Source: Nitrospirota bacterium
GTDB taxonomy: Bacteria; Nitrospirota; Nitrospiria; Nitrospirales; Nitrospiraceae
Assembly: GCA_016195505.1 (NCBI GenBank)
Contig: JACPZN010000214.1
Coordinates: forward strand, 1 to 6,325
Direction of reading: 5' to 3'
DNA length: 6,325 nucleotides
Made by a program: the position numbers and the translations under genes. Below the pieces are notes generated by a model. That model was not told the origin of the DNA. It worked only from the letters and a program-made list of their open reading frames with translations, and searched no databases. Within the stretch, counting starts at the first letter, position 1. Every line of letters starts with the position of its first letter. Below, piece after piece: positions 5,829 to 6,325 of this stretch.

Positions 5829-6107
5829 TTAGGCGCGCGTGGCCGGCTGCACAGTAGCAGCAGACTGATCCACCGTAACGGCCTGGGCCGGTGCCGCAGT
5901 AACGGCCTGGGGCGTCGTCGTCATCTGCTGTTGTGCCGCCGCTTTGGCTTCGGCCTCGATCGCGTCCGCTTCATGCACGGACTTCTTGAATCCCTTAATC
6001 GCCTTGCCCAATCCCTCGCCCAACTGCGGCAACTTCCCCGCGCCGAAAATAATCAACACGATGACCAGGATCAGAATCAGCTCTGTAAACCCAAGACTCC
6101 CAAACAT
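5829..6107 (-). CDS. tatA: Sec-independent protein translocase TatA/TatE-type subunit
   Basis: A 92-residue protein with the full TatA plan: a short N-terminus MFGSLGFTEL, one membrane helix (about residues 9-22, LILILVIVLIIFG), the hinge GAGKLPQLGEGLG, an amphipathic helix AIKGFKKSVHEAD, and a hydrophilic Ala/Gln/Thr-rich tail. TatA forms the pore-forming assembly of the twin-arginine system, which exports folded cofactor-containing proteins. The FG near the end of the helix and the FKK in the amphipathic helix fit TatA/E rather than TatB. The start is ATG 6107, because GAAGGAG (6120-6114) lies 6 bases upstream; a longer frame to 6167 would overlap the TPR gene and add a non-conserved N-terminus. 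No tatB or tatC is in the window. Placement with redox genes suggests a role in exporting a Tat substrate of this locus (inference). Confidence 0.92.
   Translation of the reverse strand: MFGSLGFTELILILVIVLIIFGAGKLPQLGEGLGKAIKGFKKSVHEADAIEAEAKAAAQQQMTTTPQAVTAAPAQAVTVDQSAATVQPATRA
5875..5911. repeat. Short direct repeat in the tatA tail
   Basis: The 13-mer GTAACGGCCTGGG occurs at 5875-5887 and 5899-5911, a 24-base period that keeps frame. It encodes the two similar units PQAVTAAP and AQAVTVDQ in the disordered tail of TatA, and probably arose by a small in-frame duplication. Confidence 0.55.
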
Positions 6108-6132
6108 AATACGCTCCTTCGTAAAGGGTGAA

Positions 6133-6325
6133 TCAGGCCCCGGAACTGTCCTTCGATTTTTTCGCAAACCGTTCTTTCAAACGCTTGCGGGCCTCCTCGG
6201 CCTGCTCAAACATTTTGCACTTGTCATAGACGCTGATGAGGTTATAGTACGCCAGGGGTTCATCCGGACTGTGCTCGACGGCGCTCTCCATGACCCTGAT
6301 CGCCAAGTCTGTTTTCTTGTGATTG
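6133..6325 (-). CDS. TPR-repeat protein, C-terminal 63 residues (partial)
   Basis: The gene enters from the right edge and stops at TGA 6135-6133, 25 bases before the tatA start. The visible residues form helix pairs with a tetratricopeptide pattern: AIRVMESAVEHSPDEPLAYY followed by NLISVYDKCKMFEQAEEARK, where the Ala, Tyr and Pro positions fit a TPR (about residues 8-49). It ends with a basic tail rich in Lys and Ser. TPR proteins bind partner proteins; what this one binds is unknown. Its tight spacing to tatA suggests they are cotranscribed, so the promoter of the whole run would lie beyond the window. Confidence 0.8.
   Translation of the reverse strand, partial: NHKKTDLAIRVMESAVEHSPDEPLAYYNLISVYDKCKMFEQAEEARKRLKERFAKKSKDSSGA

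Noticed and set aside
1..6325. CRISPR arrays, tRNA or rRNA genes, insertion sequences
   Set aside because: No regularly spaced repeats, cloverleaf-like segments, rRNA signatures, transposase motifs or terminal inverted repeats were found on either strand.

Overview
The window looks like a Nitrospira-type (Nitrospirota) chromosome segment. I infer this from an ethylbenzene-dehydrogenase/NxrC-like heme b subunit, two pentaheme c-type cytochromes, TatA, an NHL-repeat protein and a membrane pyrophosphatase lying together, all moderately GC-rich. No sequence search was possible, so the taxonomic call is an inference.

Layout. Almost everything is on the minus strand. Read in the direction of transcription from the right edge, there is a run of tightly packed genes: the 3' end of a TPR protein (6133-6325), a tatA-like gene (5829-6107), an NHL-repeat beta-propeller gene that appears frameshifted near 5430 (5814 down to 4706), an NxrC/EbdC-like heme b subunit (3996-4760), a small exported PDZ-domain protein (3463 to about 3921), and two related pentaheme cytochromes (2150-3445 and 892-2133). 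Gaps are 14 to 25 bases, except for a 55-base overlap between the NHL and NxrC-like genes and a 74-base gap before the PDZ gene. At the left, a single small plus-strand gene (551-805) of unknown function has its own likely promoter and converges on the cytochrome gene. After a roughly 340-base stretch without a convincing gene comes the 5' end of hppA (1-210, minus strand), with a strong ribosome binding site.

How the genes may work together (inference). The NxrC-like protein belongs to the family of gamma subunits of periplasmic type II DMSO-reductase-family enzymes, which carry one heme b and pass electrons between the enzyme and c-type cytochromes. Two exported pentaheme cytochromes and a small exported PDZ protein follow in the same orientation, and a Tat translocon component precedes it. 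This looks like a periplasmic electron-transfer module. No molybdopterin or iron-sulfur subunit is in the window.

The most unusual point is the start of the PDZ gene. The only reading that gives a proper signal peptide begins at an ATT codon with a good Shine-Dalgarno, and a well-formed intrinsic terminator lies inside that signal-peptide coding sequence. This could be an attenuator separating the upstream genes from the PDZ-cytochrome part. The frameshift in the NHL gene and the overlap at its end are also worth checking against raw reads.
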